A stretch of 64,000 bases of DNA from Pontiellaceae bacterium B1224 (GTDB taxonomy: Bacteria > Verrucomicrobiota > Kiritimatiellia > Kiritimatiellales > Pontiellaceae): positions 49,730 to 113,729 of the forward strand of contig JAROBA010000018.1 of NCBI GenBank assembly GCA_029432815.1, written 5' to 3'. Below, piece after piece: positions 1 to 8,698 of the stretch; position 1 is the stretch's first letter, and every line of letters begins with the position of its first letter. Below the pieces are notes generated by a model. The model worked only from the letters and a program-made list of their open reading frames with translations. It did not search any database and was not told the DNA's origin. Position numbers and translations under genes: made by a program.

Positions 1-461
1 ATGCGCACGGCCAGATCCGGTTTCGCCACATTAAAGTTTATGGCCCCTTCAGGAGCGTGATTCCCGACATATTCCGCCACCTTTTGAGAAACGGAGATGG
101 ACTCGTGCGGAAACCGTTTCCAACCGCGTTTGGTTTCAAATTTTATAGCCTGTCCGGACGAACAGGCTTCAATCGAAACCGGCAGCGCCGTTTTGCAGAT
201 AGACTCCAGCGTACTTTCGCAGATCGTTCCCAAGGCGTAGGAATGAAGCCCGAAAACAAAATCGAGTTGCTTGAGTACCGCGCGATCTTCTGCTCCATTT
301 AGCAGTACTAAAATATGATCGCGGGTCAGCTGAAGCTCCAGTTCAGGAAAGGCCTTCAGTTTATTTTTTACCGTCTGGAACAACCGATCAATAAAGCGTT
401 GTCGATTTTTCCCTTTTAGGAACAGCTCGCCGTAGCGGAGAATGATGGCATCGTACTGCAT
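1..461 (-). CDS. thiI: tRNA 4-thiouridine synthase ThiI, N-terminal part (runs off the window)
   Basis: Reading leftward from an ATG at 461, the open frame starts MQYDAIILRYGELFLKGKNR, which matches the start of ThiI (NFLD and THUMP region). About 153 residues are visible, and the catalytic PP-loop and rhodanese parts lie beyond the window edge. ThiI activates a tRNA uridine with ATP and receives sulfur from a cysteine desulfurase. A desulfurase gene ends only 11 nt upstream on the same strand, which supports the call. A 7-bp inverted repeat at 147-168 lies inside the coding sequence and encodes part of the THUMP region. The family assignment is from sequence memory; the C-terminal half cannot be checked here. 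Confidence 0.9.
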   Translation of the reverse strand, partial: MQYDAIILRYGELFLKGKNRQRFIDRLFQTVKNKLKAFPELELQLTRDHILVLLNGAEDRAVLKQLDFVFGLHSYALGTICESTLESICKTALPVSIEACSSGQAIKFETKRGWKRFPHESISVSQKVAEYVGNHAPEGAINFNVAKPDLAVR

Positions 462-472
462 GATAAATATCC

Positions 473-1615
473 TTATTTCTTTTTAAAACGTAGTGACTCG
501 ATCACCGGCCCAAGCACGCTGCAGAGCGTTTCAATTTCGTCCCGTGTCGTGAGCGCCGACAAACTGATTCGAATACTCGTGCGGGCGCGTTCCTGACTGC
601 CGGTGGTAGCCAGGACCACACTACTCTCCGCCACCTTCTGGGCAGAACAGGCCGAAACCGTTGAGATGTATATCTCTTTGTCCGCCAAACCATGCAACAG
701 CGTTTCCGGACGCACGCCCGCCACCGAAAAGTTAATAATAAAGGGCGATGAATTTTCGAGCGTCCCATTGAGATCAACACCTTCAATTTCCTGCATCGTT
801 GCAGCAATCGCTTCTTTATAGGACTGAACGCGGTCAAAAACCTCAGCCCGGTTTTCCAATGAAAGCCGCAGCGCTTTGGCAATGGCCGCTGCCCGCGCCG
901 TATCGGCGGTGCCGGAACGAAGCCCAGATTCCTGCCCCCCGCCATGCAGCTGGGTCGACAGGCCCATTCGTTGTTTTATGATCAGCGCGCCAGCCCCTTT
1001 GAGCCCGAAAAACTTATGTGCCGAAAAGGTCAGGAGGTCGACCGGACCGCCGTCAAGCTCAAGGACATATTTCCCGACCGACTGCGCCGCATCGACGTGA
1101 AAAACGGCCGAGCTCTTTTCTTTGACGATGGCTCCAAGCCTTAGGATATCGTTCACAGATCCGGTCTCGTTGTTAACGTGCATCAGCGAAACCAGCGTTG
1201 TATCAGGGCGCAACGCGTCTTCCAGCACCTTCGGCTCAACGACGCCGTCACGGTTGACCGGCAATACCGTCAGCTCAAAATCCTCGTGGGCCAAAGCCTG
1301 ACACACATAAAGTACCGAGGGATGCTCCGCCGCACTCGTGATAATATGACGACCCCGCTTAGCATAAGCATGTGCAGCACCTTTGATGGCTAAATTGTTC
1401 GACTCCGTAGCCCCGCTGGTAAAAACACACCGGAATTCATTCGAGGATCCCAACAGACTCAGTACCTGCTTTCGCGACTGTTCCAGCAGCGATTCCGCAC
1501 GCATACCCGGACGATGCAGGGCATGCGGATTGGCCCAGAAATCGCGGTTTACGGTATTAAATGTTTTAAGCACGTCCTCATTCGGAGGCGTCGTGGCAGC
1601 ATAGTCAAAATACAT
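473..1615 (-). CDS. Cysteine desulfurase (NifS/IscS family)
   Basis: This 380-residue PLP enzyme takes sulfur from L-cysteine and passes it on as a persulfide. The motif SAHKFFGLKGAG carries the PLP lysine (about Lys201), HVDAAQSVGK is the usual cofactor-contact segment, and the likely active-site cysteine lies in STVSACSAQK (about Cys323). The length is normal for the family. It is immediately upstream of thiI on the same strand with 11 nt between them, so its probable job is sulfur supply for tRNA thiolation. A role in Fe-S assembly for the ferredoxin-rich cluster upstream is also possible. The family call is firm; the paralog name (iscS or nifS) is not decided. Confidence 0.93.
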   Translation of the reverse strand: MYFDYAATTPPNEDVLKTFNTVNRDFWANPHALHRPGMRAESLLEQSRKQVLSLLGSSNEFRCVFTSGATESNNLAIKGAAHAYAKRGRHIITSAAEHPSVLYVCQALAHEDFELTVLPVNRDGVVEPKVLEDALRPDTTLVSLMHVNNETGSVNDILRLGAIVKEKSSAVFHVDAAQSVGKYVLELDGGPVDLLTFSAHKFFGLKGAGALIIKQRMGLSTQLHGGGQESGLRSGTADTARAAAIAKALRLSLENRAEVFDRVQSYKEAIAATMQEIEGVDLNGTLENSSPFIINFSVAGVRPETLLHGLADKEIYISTVSACSAQKVAESSVVLATTGSQERARTSIRISLSALTTRDEIETLCSVLGPVIESLRFKKK

Positions 1616-1689
1616 ATTCAGTCCTTACGAAGCGCCCGAATATACACATTCATTGGCGCATTTCTATAAGAATAGGTAAAGCGCTCTTT

Positions 1690-3111
1690 TCATTCCGATC
1701 GAAAGGCGAGCGCTCCGGTCGGGCAGATCTCAACACAGGCCTGAGCTGACTTTTTCAATGCCGATGCCAGCGTTTCATCAAAAGGAACCGCGAGCGTGGT
1801 ATTGAAACCGCGGCCCTGAAAGGTCAGCCCCAGCTCTTCGCCAGCCTGCTTCGTGATTTTTATGCAGAGCCCGCATTTAATGCATTTGCCCGGCTCAAAC
1901 ACCACAGACTCGTTATGGCCTATCAACTGAATATGCCCGCGCTCATCCGCCGGAAAGGCCTTCTGATCCGCACCATATTGCTCTGCATATTTTCTCAGTT
2001 TACACGTGACCGGTTTCCGACAGTCGCAATGCAGACACCGCGCGGCCTCAAGCTGTGGAGCAGACTTTCCTGCCGACTCTCCCGCCACGCAGTTTTTTTC
2101 CAGCTCCCGCACTTCCGACTGCCGCAATCGCCCCACTTTACTGTCAAACCGTTTTCCAATGGTTGGAACAGGTTCGCCGCTCAGCGATTCATCTAATTGA
2201 AGTGCCGCCTCTTTTCCATTGCCGATGGCCTTCACAGTCAGCACATGTTCCTGCGCATAAAAAGCATCGCCGAACAGCGTCACCGGCTTTTCCTTAGAAG
2301 CAAACACAACGCCGTCATATCCCCCGGCGATTTCCTGCAGCAAAAGAGGGTTCCCGAGTTTAAACGTAATGCCCGCGCGTTCCAGCCATTCAATTTCAGC
2401 ATCGAGCACTTCAGCCGGAAGGTCCGCATGCTTCCGCAGATCGCCGCCGGCAAGCGGAGCCTCATCATAGAGCGTGCAGTCATATCCCAGCTGACAAAGT
2501 TTCCAGACACTGGAAAGTCCGGCCGGCCCGGCACCGATAATCGCCACCTTTTTTCCAAGGTTTGGAAAGTCGGCTTTCAATGATTGGAAGCTTTCAGCAG
2601 CCTGCCGATGGGCATTCTTTATTTTGAGCGGTGCATCCATTTCTTTGCGACGGCACCCTTTTTCACACGGAGCCGGGCAAACATAGCCCAGCGAAATGGG
2701 CAGGGCCAAATCGCGCCGGGCAATCCAGGCAGCGGCCTCATCGTTCCCCTGCTCGATTTCTCGCAGCATCAGCGGAATATCTAAATGCGCCGGACACACC
2801 CGCGTGCAGGGAGCTTCGCAGTCGCCCACGTGTTCGCTTAACAGTAGATTTAGAATATCCTGACGGGCCGACTGCACCTCATCGCATTCGGTATCAATTT
2901 CCATACCCTCAGCAACCTTAGCAGAACACGCAGGAATCAGTTGCCCGGTTTTATTATTCTTCACCACGCACAGCATGCACGATGTTTCCGGCTCGCATTC
3001 TTTCGCATGACAAAGCGTCGGAATTTCAAGCCCGATTTTTTCGGCAGCATCCAATACCGTTGTTCCGTCATTCACTTCGACAGCCAAGCCATTTATTAAC
3101 AATTTAGGCAT
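1690..3111 (-). CDS. 2Fe-2S / GltD-like FAD oxidoreductase with C-terminal Fe-S segment
   Basis: The protein has 473 residues. Residues 1-80 form a plant-type 2Fe-2S domain (cysteines in CHAKECEPETSCMLC). A Cys-rich segment like that at the start of GltD and NfnB follows (CEAPCTRVCPAH, CPAPCEKGCRR). A dinucleotide-binding motif, GAGPAGL, comes at about residue 193. The C-terminus has CIKCGLC and ICPTGAL, a ferredoxin-like pair with unusual spacing. The arrangement resembles the flavoprotein subunit of NADPH/ferredoxin-linked transhydrogenases such as Nfn or the Sporomusa Stn enzyme. The NuoE-NuoF fusion upstream would be its partner. Two copies of the 15-bp palindrome (2553, and a one-mismatch copy at 2575) encode the linker just before the FAD domain. 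Confidence 0.82.
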   Translation of the reverse strand: MPKLLINGLAVEVNDGTTVLDAAEKIGLEIPTLCHAKECEPETSCMLCVVKNNKTGQLIPACSAKVAEGMEIDTECDEVQSARQDILNLLLSEHVGDCEAPCTRVCPAHLDIPLMLREIEQGNDEAAAWIARRDLALPISLGYVCPAPCEKGCRRKEMDAPLKIKNAHRQAAESFQSLKADFPNLGKKVAIIGAGPAGLSSVWKLCQLGYDCTLYDEAPLAGGDLRKHADLPAEVLDAEIEWLERAGITFKLGNPLLLQEIAGGYDGVVFASKEKPVTLFGDAFYAQEHVLTVKAIGNGKEAALQLDESLSGEPVPTIGKRFDSKVGRLRQSEVRELEKNCVAGESAGKSAPQLEAARCLHCDCRKPVTCKLRKYAEQYGADQKAFPADERGHIQLIGHNESVVFEPGKCIKCGLCIKITKQAGEELGLTFQGRGFNTTLAVPFDETLASALKKSAQACVEICPTGALAFRSE

Positions 3112-3130
3112 TTACCGATTCTCAGGTTGT

Positions 3131-3204
3131 GTTGACCGCAAAGACACAAAGAAGCGAAGATATCTTTTTCGCCTCCTTTGCGCCTTCGCGTCTTTGCGGT
3201 CAAC
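3131..3204. repeat. Inverted repeat, REP-like, family A
   Basis: GTTGACCGCAAAGAC at 3131-3145 is exactly repeated in inverse at 3190-3204. The inner part is imperfectly complementary (AAGCGAAGA against TCGCC...). It fills the gap between the NuoEF fusion and the GltD-like gene. A related copy forms the outer arms at 8549-8697. It could fold as a hairpin in the mRNA between the two genes and tune their relative expression. Confidence 0.75.
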
Positions 3205-3208
3205 ATAC

Positions 3209-5554
3209 TCATTTAATTACCACCGCATCCACCGGGCAGATATCTTTGCAGGCACCGCAGCGCACACATTTTTCTGAATCAATTTCAAATACCGAATAGG
3301 GTTCTCCCGAGATCGCCTCCACCGGACAGTCGACCGCGCATTTCGTGCAACCGATGCAATCATCATTAATCGAGAAGCTGATCAGCTTTTTGCATTTTCC
3401 CGCCGGACACTGCCCCTTGATGTGCGCTTCAAATTCATCGCGGAAATATTTAATCGTGGTCAGCACCGGATTCGGCGCGGTCTTACCAAGCCCGCATAGG
3501 CTCTGGCCTTTCACTGTTGTGGCCAGCTTTTCCAGCGCCGCAATATCGCCATCCCGTCCGTTACCTTCACAAAGGCGCGTCAGGATTTCGAGCATCCGTT
3601 TCGTGCCCACCCGACACGGCGTGCATTTGCCACACGATTCACTCTGCGTGAACGACAGAAAATAACGGGCCATTTCCACCATACAATCGGTGTCGTCGAG
3701 CACCACAAATCCGCCGGAACCCATCATCGCCCCCACTTCGGTTAACGCTTCAAAGTCAACCGTCGTATCACCCAGCTCGGCAGGAATACACCCGCCGGAC
3801 GGACCGCCCACCTGCACGGCTTTAAATTTCCGACCCTTGGAAACGCCGCCCCCAATCTCTTCTACCACTTCCCGAATGGTGATTCCCATCGGCACTTCGA
3901 TCAACCCGCCCCGCTCGATCTTCCCTGCGAGAGAGAATACCTTGGTTCCCTTGCTGTGCGCTGTTCCGAGTTGCGCAAAGGCTTCGCCCCCGTTCCGAAT
4001 AATCCATGGAAGCAACGAATAGGTTTCGGCATTATTTACCAGCGTTGGACATCCGTTCAGCCCCTTTTCCGCCGGAAATGGCGGCCGCATCGTCGGCATG
4101 CCACGCCGACCTTCCAGCGAAGCAATCAGGGCCGATTCTTCGCCACAGACAAATGCTCCGGCTCCTTCAAAGACGCGCAGCTTCAGGGAATGGCCGTTGC
4201 CCAGAATATGTTCGCCCAGCATTCCGGCCTGTTCCATATCCCGCAGAGCCATCCGCACCCGCTTTACCGCCAGCGGATATTCGGCACGCACATAAAGAAT
4301 GCCCTCCGTGGCACCCACCGCAAAGGCGGCAATGATCATCCCTTCGATCACCCGATAGGGATAAGACTCCATGATCATCCGATCCATAAAGGCACCGGGA
4401 TCGCCCTCATCACCATTCAGGATAATATATTTTTTATCGCCGGGGGCCGCCCGAACCGCTGCCCACTTTCGAGCGGTTGGGAATCCGCCGCCGCCTCTTC
4501 CACGTAGCCCGCTTTTTTCAATGGTGGCGATGACCAGCTCCGGATCATTTTTGAAGAAAACACTCTTCAGCGCCTTGAATCCATCCCGCCGTTTATACTC
4601 TTCCATATCGGAAGGATTCAGCACTCCCCCGTGTTCAGTTGCAATATGCTGCTGACGTCCCAGAAAATCAGCCACCGGTTCGTCCCGAACATTCAAGGCA
4701 TGCCGCTCGGGCACATTTCGCGCTTCGGGCGAATAAAGTTTTTTCAGCCAGCTTTCCGTTGCGGTTCGGACTTTTATGAAGGGACGATTGGCAGAAAAAT
4801 GGCGTTCGATAATTTCCGGAATATCACCGGCATCCACCTTGGCATACAGCACCGGCTCTTCGCCGGGTATCACTACTTCGAGCAACGGCGTTCGATGACA
4901 CATCCCGACGCATCCGACCGGCTTGATATCGACCTTGCATTTCAAGGCCGCCAGTTCATCTTCCAGGGCCTCTTTGATTTTAGCGCTACCGCCCGCCACA
5001 CAACAGGAACCCAGCCCAACGCGCACCTCGCCCAGCGACTCACCCTCTTCCAATGATTGGAAAGTACGCGGCACCCGGTTGGCTTCATTTTCAAGGAAGT
5101 CCGTAATCATATCCGAAACGGTATCGGTGCGGACATGGCCATAGGTGGTTTCATCAATCTGAACGGCCGGAGCGAGCGTACAGCAACCGAGACACGCCAC
5201 TTTCTGGACCGTAAAAAGGCCGTCCGCATCGGTATCGCCCTCGCGAATTCCCAGCTGGTTCAGTACGGAATAATAGACGGCATCTGACCCTTTAACATGA
5301 CAGGCCGTTCCATCGCACACACTGATCATATGATGTCCGACGGGGGTGCGCCGGAACTGCGAGAAAAAGGACGCAACGCCTTCAATCTGTGCCGGCGTAA
5401 TGTCTGTGATCTCACAGATACGGCGAAGCGCATCCTCCGGCAGATATTTATACACCTTCTGCACAGCCTGCAGAATCGGAATCACCGACGCTGCATCACG
5501 CCCGACCTCACCGACAATCCGGTCCACCTCTAAAATGTCTAAATCACTGTTCAT
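3209..5554 (-). CDS. NuoE-NuoF fusion, NADH-oxidizing flavoprotein with extra ferredoxin domains
   Basis: The protein has 781 residues. Residues 1-150 are a NuoE/thioredoxin-like 2Fe-2S domain (CDGTACHVKG, ACLGCCTLAP). Residues 170-265 are a second thioredoxin-like 2Fe-2S domain (GSCCVAGG, GCVGMCH). A complete NuoF domain follows, with GRGGGGFP and GDEGDPGAF for NADH and FMN and ESCGKCTPCRVG for a 4Fe-4S cluster. The C-terminus adds two 4Fe-4S motifs, CIGCTKCAVDC and CVRCGACKDIC. This is the layout of HydB-type subunits of electron-bifurcating hydrogenases and transhydrogenases. No hydrogenase subunit is nearby, and the next gene is GltD-like, so a transhydrogenase or a module feeding the membrane ferredoxins is more likely. 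A palindrome copy (5048) encodes FQSLE in the linker between the two thioredoxin-like domains. Confidence 0.9.
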   Translation of the reverse strand: MNSDLDILEVDRIVGEVGRDAASVIPILQAVQKVYKYLPEDALRRICEITDITPAQIEGVASFFSQFRRTPVGHHMISVCDGTACHVKGSDAVYYSVLNQLGIREGDTDADGLFTVQKVACLGCCTLAPAVQIDETTYGHVRTDTVSDMITDFLENEANRVPRTFQSLEEGESLGEVRVGLGSCCVAGGSAKIKEALEDELAALKCKVDIKPVGCVGMCHRTPLLEVVIPGEEPVLYAKVDAGDIPEIIERHFSANRPFIKVRTATESWLKKLYSPEARNVPERHALNVRDEPVADFLGRQQHIATEHGGVLNPSDMEEYKRRDGFKALKSVFFKNDPELVIATIEKSGLRGRGGGGFPTARKWAAVRAAPGDKKYIILNGDEGDPGAFMDRMIMESYPYRVIEGMIIAAFAVGATEGILYVRAEYPLAVKRVRMALRDMEQAGMLGEHILGNGHSLKLRVFEGAGAFVCGEESALIASLEGRRGMPTMRPPFPAEKGLNGCPTLVNNAETYSLLPWIIRNGGEAFAQLGTAHSKGTKVFSLAGKIERGGLIEVPMGITIREVVEEIGGGVSKGRKFKAVQVGGPSGGCIPAELGDTTVDFEALTEVGAMMGSGGFVVLDDTDCMVEMARYFLSFTQSESCGKCTPCRVGTKRMLEILTRLCEGNGRDGDIAALEKLATTVKGQSLCGLGKTAPNPVLTTIKYFRDEFEAHIKGQCPAGKCKKLISFSINDDCIGCTKCAVDCPVEAISGEPYSVFEIDSEKCVRCGACKDICPVDAVVIK

Positions 5555-5562
5555 ACTATTTT

Positions 5563-5605
5563 AAACACGAAGGCACTAAGTCATTCCTTCATGACCTTTG
5601 TGTTA
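5563..5605. repeat. Short inverted repeat between redox genes
   Basis: AACACGAAGG on the left pairs, with one G-T position, with CCTTTGTGTT on the right. The inner part is an imperfect match around CACTAAGTCATTCCTTCATG. It fills the 48-bp gap between the propeller gene and the NuoEF gene and just touches the propeller stop codon. It is related in style to the other dispersed inverted repeats here. Confidence 0.55.
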
Positions 5606-7315
5606 ATCATCTCCGATACAGAAGAGGTTTTCATCGCCGCGGATGTAGATACGCCCGTTCACAAAGGCCGGGGTTGTGTAGACCGGCTCACCCATTTCGA
5701 TGGATGCAATTTCATGATAGCTTTCCGCCTCGGCATCAAAAATGTGTACGACGCCGCCCAGATCAATGGCATAGACGTTGTTCCCCACTAAGATGGGAGA
5801 CGCGTTAAAACCGTCATCACATTCCTGCTCCCATTTCACTTCGCCAGTCTGAATATCCAGACCAATCAGATCGCCAACGGTGGTTGCAATAAACGCATAC
5901 TTTTCGGTCACCAGCGGGCTGGCGATTTCCGGCAGATATTCATCGTATTGCCACAGGATTTCAGGAATGCCGCCGTTCAGTTTCAGTGCCGTGGCCTGCG
6001 CATATTCATTGGCCACAAAAACAATGTCTTTCCCGTTGAACGCAGCAGAAGGAGCCACTTCACCGCCCAGACACTTGACCTGCCACAACTGTTTTCCAGA
6101 GACTGGATCATAGGCGGTCACATTTTCTTCATCGTTCAGAATCAGCTGCATGCCGGACTCCGGTTCAATCAGCACCGGACTGGACCAGGAAATATGGTTA
6201 CGGGCGGTGCGCCACAGCTCATCGCCGTTGGCGACATCGAACGCCATGACTTTCTGTTCATCAGAATGATCGTATTGAACAAACAACCGCTGTCCGTCCG
6301 ATATCAGTGAAGAGCCCATGCCATAGGGATTATCCGGTACCCCGATATTTTTCTGCCAGACGATCTTGCCATCAAAGTCCAATGCTGCGAGATCGCCACT
6401 GGCAAAAATGGCAAAAACCAGCGTCCCGTCCGTCGCCATAGTTGGCGCCGCATAGCCGGTATCTTCGGACACTTCGGGAAGCTCGCCCTCGGTTTCAATC
6501 GTGGTCGCCCAGAGTTCTTTTCCACTGTTCACATCGTGACAGAACACCTCCTGTCCCTCGTCATCAGCTCCCGACATAAAAATGCGGTCATTCCAAACAA
6601 TCGGCGAATTAAAGCCGTGAACAAATACCTCCTCCTTCCAAAGCACCCCATCGCCCGTTTCCACATCCCAGCTGATGGGAGCTTCCGCCATCCGAGCGTG
6701 GCCGATTCCTCCCGGCCCGCGCAATGACGGCCAGTTGAATTTCATTTCACCGGAGAGGGCAGACTGGAAAGTCTGCCCCACAGGTGGAGCAGGCTTTCCT
6801 GCCTGCTCGTCGGCACGTTTAAGAACAACTGCCAAATCACTTTGCACCACGAATGCCAGAAAGAGCGAAACAACCACCAAAAAGATTCCGGTTCCGGCCA
6901 TGAGCTGTCGGAAAAGATTATTCAATTCCCAATGATCTGGATTTTCAGATTTTCCAACGGTTGGAAGTTTCGGTTTCCAATGATTGGAAAGTTTCAGCGC
7001 AACAAAACAAACCACGGCTCCACTCAACAACAACAGCCCGCCGGATCGGCGTTGTTCTTCATTGGCGAAAAAGGCCCGCCGCGCATAGAGATCATACGTC
7101 CTGATTTTCTCCACCACGGCATCGCTACTTTCAGCCGAATTCGCCAGTTCCGCCCGCAGCTCCAACAGAACCGGATCATTCAGCGGATCCATTTTCAACA
7201 AACGTACATGATCCGCAATCAATAACACCGCCACCACAAACACCAGCACCGCCGCAACCAGCGCCACACTTTTGGAGATCAGTCCCATCAAAGGCTTTTG
7301 TTTAAACTCACTCAT
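5603..7315 (-). CDS. Membrane-anchored PQQ-like beta-propeller protein
   Basis: This 570-residue protein has an N-terminal membrane region: a hydrophobic helix at about 12-33, a second at about 93-110, and a third at about 138-160 (GIFLVVVSLFLAFVVQS). From about residue 195 a PQQ-binding-like repeat domain begins, with the typical opening NWPSLRGPGGIGHA and blades such as GKELWAT, GKIVWQK, GDELWRT, GKQLWQV and GEVKWEQ. Such propellers are usually periplasmic. No catalytic residue is evident, so a scaffold or electron-transfer partner is the simplest reading. It sits 3 bp downstream of the polyferredoxin gene. Two tandem perfect hairpins (6757-6808) and palindromes at 6952 and 6975 lie in the region linking the membrane part to the propeller. 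Confidence 0.82.
   Translation of the reverse strand: MSEFKQKPLMGLISKSVALVAAVLVFVVAVLLIADHVRLLKMDPLNDPVLLELRAELANSAESSDAVVEKIRTYDLYARRAFFANEEQRRSGGLLLLSGAVVCFVALKLSNHWKPKLPTVGKSENPDHWELNNLFRQLMAGTGIFLVVVSLFLAFVVQSDLAVVLKRADEQAGKPAPPVGQTFQSALSGEMKFNWPSLRGPGGIGHARMAEAPISWDVETGDGVLWKEEVFVHGFNSPIVWNDRIFMSGADDEGQEVFCHDVNSGKELWATTIETEGELPEVSEDTGYAAPTMATDGTLVFAIFASGDLAALDFDGKIVWQKNIGVPDNPYGMGSSLISDGQRLFVQYDHSDEQKVMAFDVANGDELWRTARNHISWSSPVLIEPESGMQLILNDEENVTAYDPVSGKQLWQVKCLGGEVAPSAAFNGKDIVFVANEYAQATALKLNGGIPEILWQYDEYLPEIASPLVTEKYAFIATTVGDLIGLDIQTGEVKWEQECDDGFNASPILVGNNVYAIDLGGVVHIFDAEAESYHEIASIEMGEPVYTTPAFVNGRIYIRGDENLFCIGDD
6757..6808. repeat. Two tandem perfect hairpins inside a coding sequence
   Basis: Hairpin one is GGGCAGACT-GGAA-AGTCTGCCC at 6757-6778 (9-bp stem). 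Hairpin two is GAGCAGGC-tttcct-GCCTGCTC at 6787-6808 (8-bp stem). Both are translated as part of the linker between the membrane region and the propeller of the 570-residue protein. A related 7-bp hairpin lies inside thiI at 147-168. They look like repeat insertions that kept the frame. Confidence 0.7.
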
Positions 7316-7318
7316 AAT

Positions 7319-8698
7319 TTAACCCTTCACCGGACAGTATTTAAAACAACGGCCGCAGCTGTAGCAGGTGCCGCGGTCGGGTTCATAGCCATCGCGCTTC
7401 CGGAGGATGGAAACCGAGATCAGTTTGCAGCCGATGACTAATCCGATAAATGCGCCGAACCAGCGACTCCCTTGTGCAAAGCCGGCCTTTAATTCAACGG
7501 CCTCGGCATACAGGTCGGCAACCGGTTGGTCCGAACCCCGGAAGGCTTCCGATTCAATATTCGTTCCTTCGTAGCGCCCAAGCTCTTCGCCGGCCACACG
7601 TTCAGCCAATCGCACGGTTGGATGCATTCTGGAAAGCGGTTCCTTTAAGAGTCCTCCGGTACCAAAACCCAGCGCAATGAGAATGGGAAACATCAGCAAT
7701 AGAATACCCAACCGCCAGGCGCCCTTAAGTCGGGGTTCGGGTTCTTTTTTTGCTGACGGCTCGTTGATCGCATTATACGGGCAGGAATCGGCGCAGAGTT
7801 TACAGTCGATACACTCTGAGGGTGTGATCGTTGCATGTTTCCATGACAGCTTGGAACACCAGTTCAACAGCACACCATACGGACAGAGGAACCGGCAATA
7901 AGGGCGGGCCACAAAGATGCCGATGAGCAGCATAAGCGCCCCGAATATCAGCATACTGAAGCTGGCACCGAGGCGGAAAAACCCGACAAAGGGATCGTAC
8001 TGGCAAATAATGAATCCCGCATTCATTGCAACGCTGAGCATCGCCAGCCCCAAATAGATATAGGGAAAAATGGACAGCACCTTTTCAACGGCCAACGGCA
8101 CTTTGACCGGCTTAATGGCGACGGCTTCCTGAATGGCCCCCAGTGGACAGACGGCGGCACAGAAGACCCGCCCAAACAGAAGCGCAAAAATCAGCGGGGC
8201 GGCGAAGAAGATTAATACCGTGAGCGGTACGCCGTAATTGGGATCACAACAACCGGCCATAATATTCTGAACCGAGCCGACCGAACAGACACAGCCGTTG
8301 CGTAGAAAACCGAAATAGATTACCGAAAAGAGCGTCAGCCAGAATATTTCTTTGCGTTTGCGCCGCTTCAGAACCAGGAAGGAGGCGAGACCCAAGGTCA
8401 TGATTAATACCGCAACATCCCAGCCTACCATTGCGTTATTCGGGGCAGGCGTGTGCACGGCCGGATGTTCATAGCCCGTGGAAAATTCAGGCATGGGAAA
8501 ACGGAATTCGGCGTGCGCAGAAACCGCAACGAACACTAGCAGAATTATCGACCGCAAAGACGCTAAGGCACTAAGATTTCTCATACCACGGAGACACTGA
8601 GACACAGAAAAAAGAAATATATTAATAACTCCGAGTCTCCGAGCCTCGGTGGTTAAAAATCTCGCATTCACTTTGCGCCTTTGCGTCTTTGCTGTCAT
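7319..8698 (-). CDS. NosR/NapH-type membrane polyferredoxin
   Basis: About five to six membrane helices carry cytoplasmic or periplasmic Cys motifs. These are CxxxCPLG (VFCAAVCPLGAIQE), FLCPYGVLLNWCSK, a full 4Fe-4S motif CIDCKLCADSCPYNAI and a C-terminal CYSCGRCFKYCPVKG. This is the layout of NapH and the C-terminal half of NosR, which pass electrons across or along the membrane. The start is uncertain. The ATG at 8698 overlaps the preceding stop as ATGA, but the first 45 or so codons are repeat DNA (8549-8697). An alternative start, MRNLSALASLRSIILLVFV, would give a clean signal peptide ending in AHA. Overlaps on both sides place it firmly in the redox operon. Confidence 0.85.
   Translation of the reverse strand: MTAKTQRRKVNARFLTTEARRLGVINIFLFSVSQCLRGMRNLSALASLRSIILLVFVAVSAHAEFRFPMPEFSTGYEHPAVHTPAPNNAMVGWDVAVLIMTLGLASFLVLKRRKRKEIFWLTLFSVIYFGFLRNGCVCSVGSVQNIMAGCCDPNYGVPLTVLIFFAAPLIFALLFGRVFCAAVCPLGAIQEAVAIKPVKVPLAVEKVLSIFPYIYLGLAMLSVAMNAGFIICQYDPFVGFFRLGASFSMLIFGALMLLIGIFVARPYCRFLCPYGVLLNWCSKLSWKHATITPSECIDCKLCADSCPYNAINEPSAKKEPEPRLKGAWRLGILLLMFPILIALGFGTGGLLKEPLSRMHPTVRLAERVAGEELGRYEGTNIESEAFRGSDQPVADLYAEAVELKAGFAQGSRWFGAFIGLVIGCKLISVSILRKRDGYEPDRGTCYSCGRCFKYCPVKG
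8549..8697. repeat. Nested inverted repeats at the 5' end of the polyferredoxin gene
   Basis: The outer arms are GACCGCAAAGACGCTAAGG (from about 8549) and CCTTTGCGTCTTTGCTGTC (to about 8696), the same family as 3131-3204. The inner arms are CCACGGAGACACTGAGACAC (from about 8586) and GAGTCTCCGAGCCTCGGTGG (to about 8652), related to the repeat at 62503-62579. One palindromic element therefore appears to sit inside another. The whole unit covers the start region of the polyferredoxin gene. Confidence 0.75.

Noticed and set aside
3209..5554. Electron-bifurcating [FeFe] hydrogenase locus
   Set aside because: The NuoEF fusion resembles HydB, but the partner gene has a GltD-like FAD domain and no H-cluster cysteine motifs, so no hydrogenase is encoded here.
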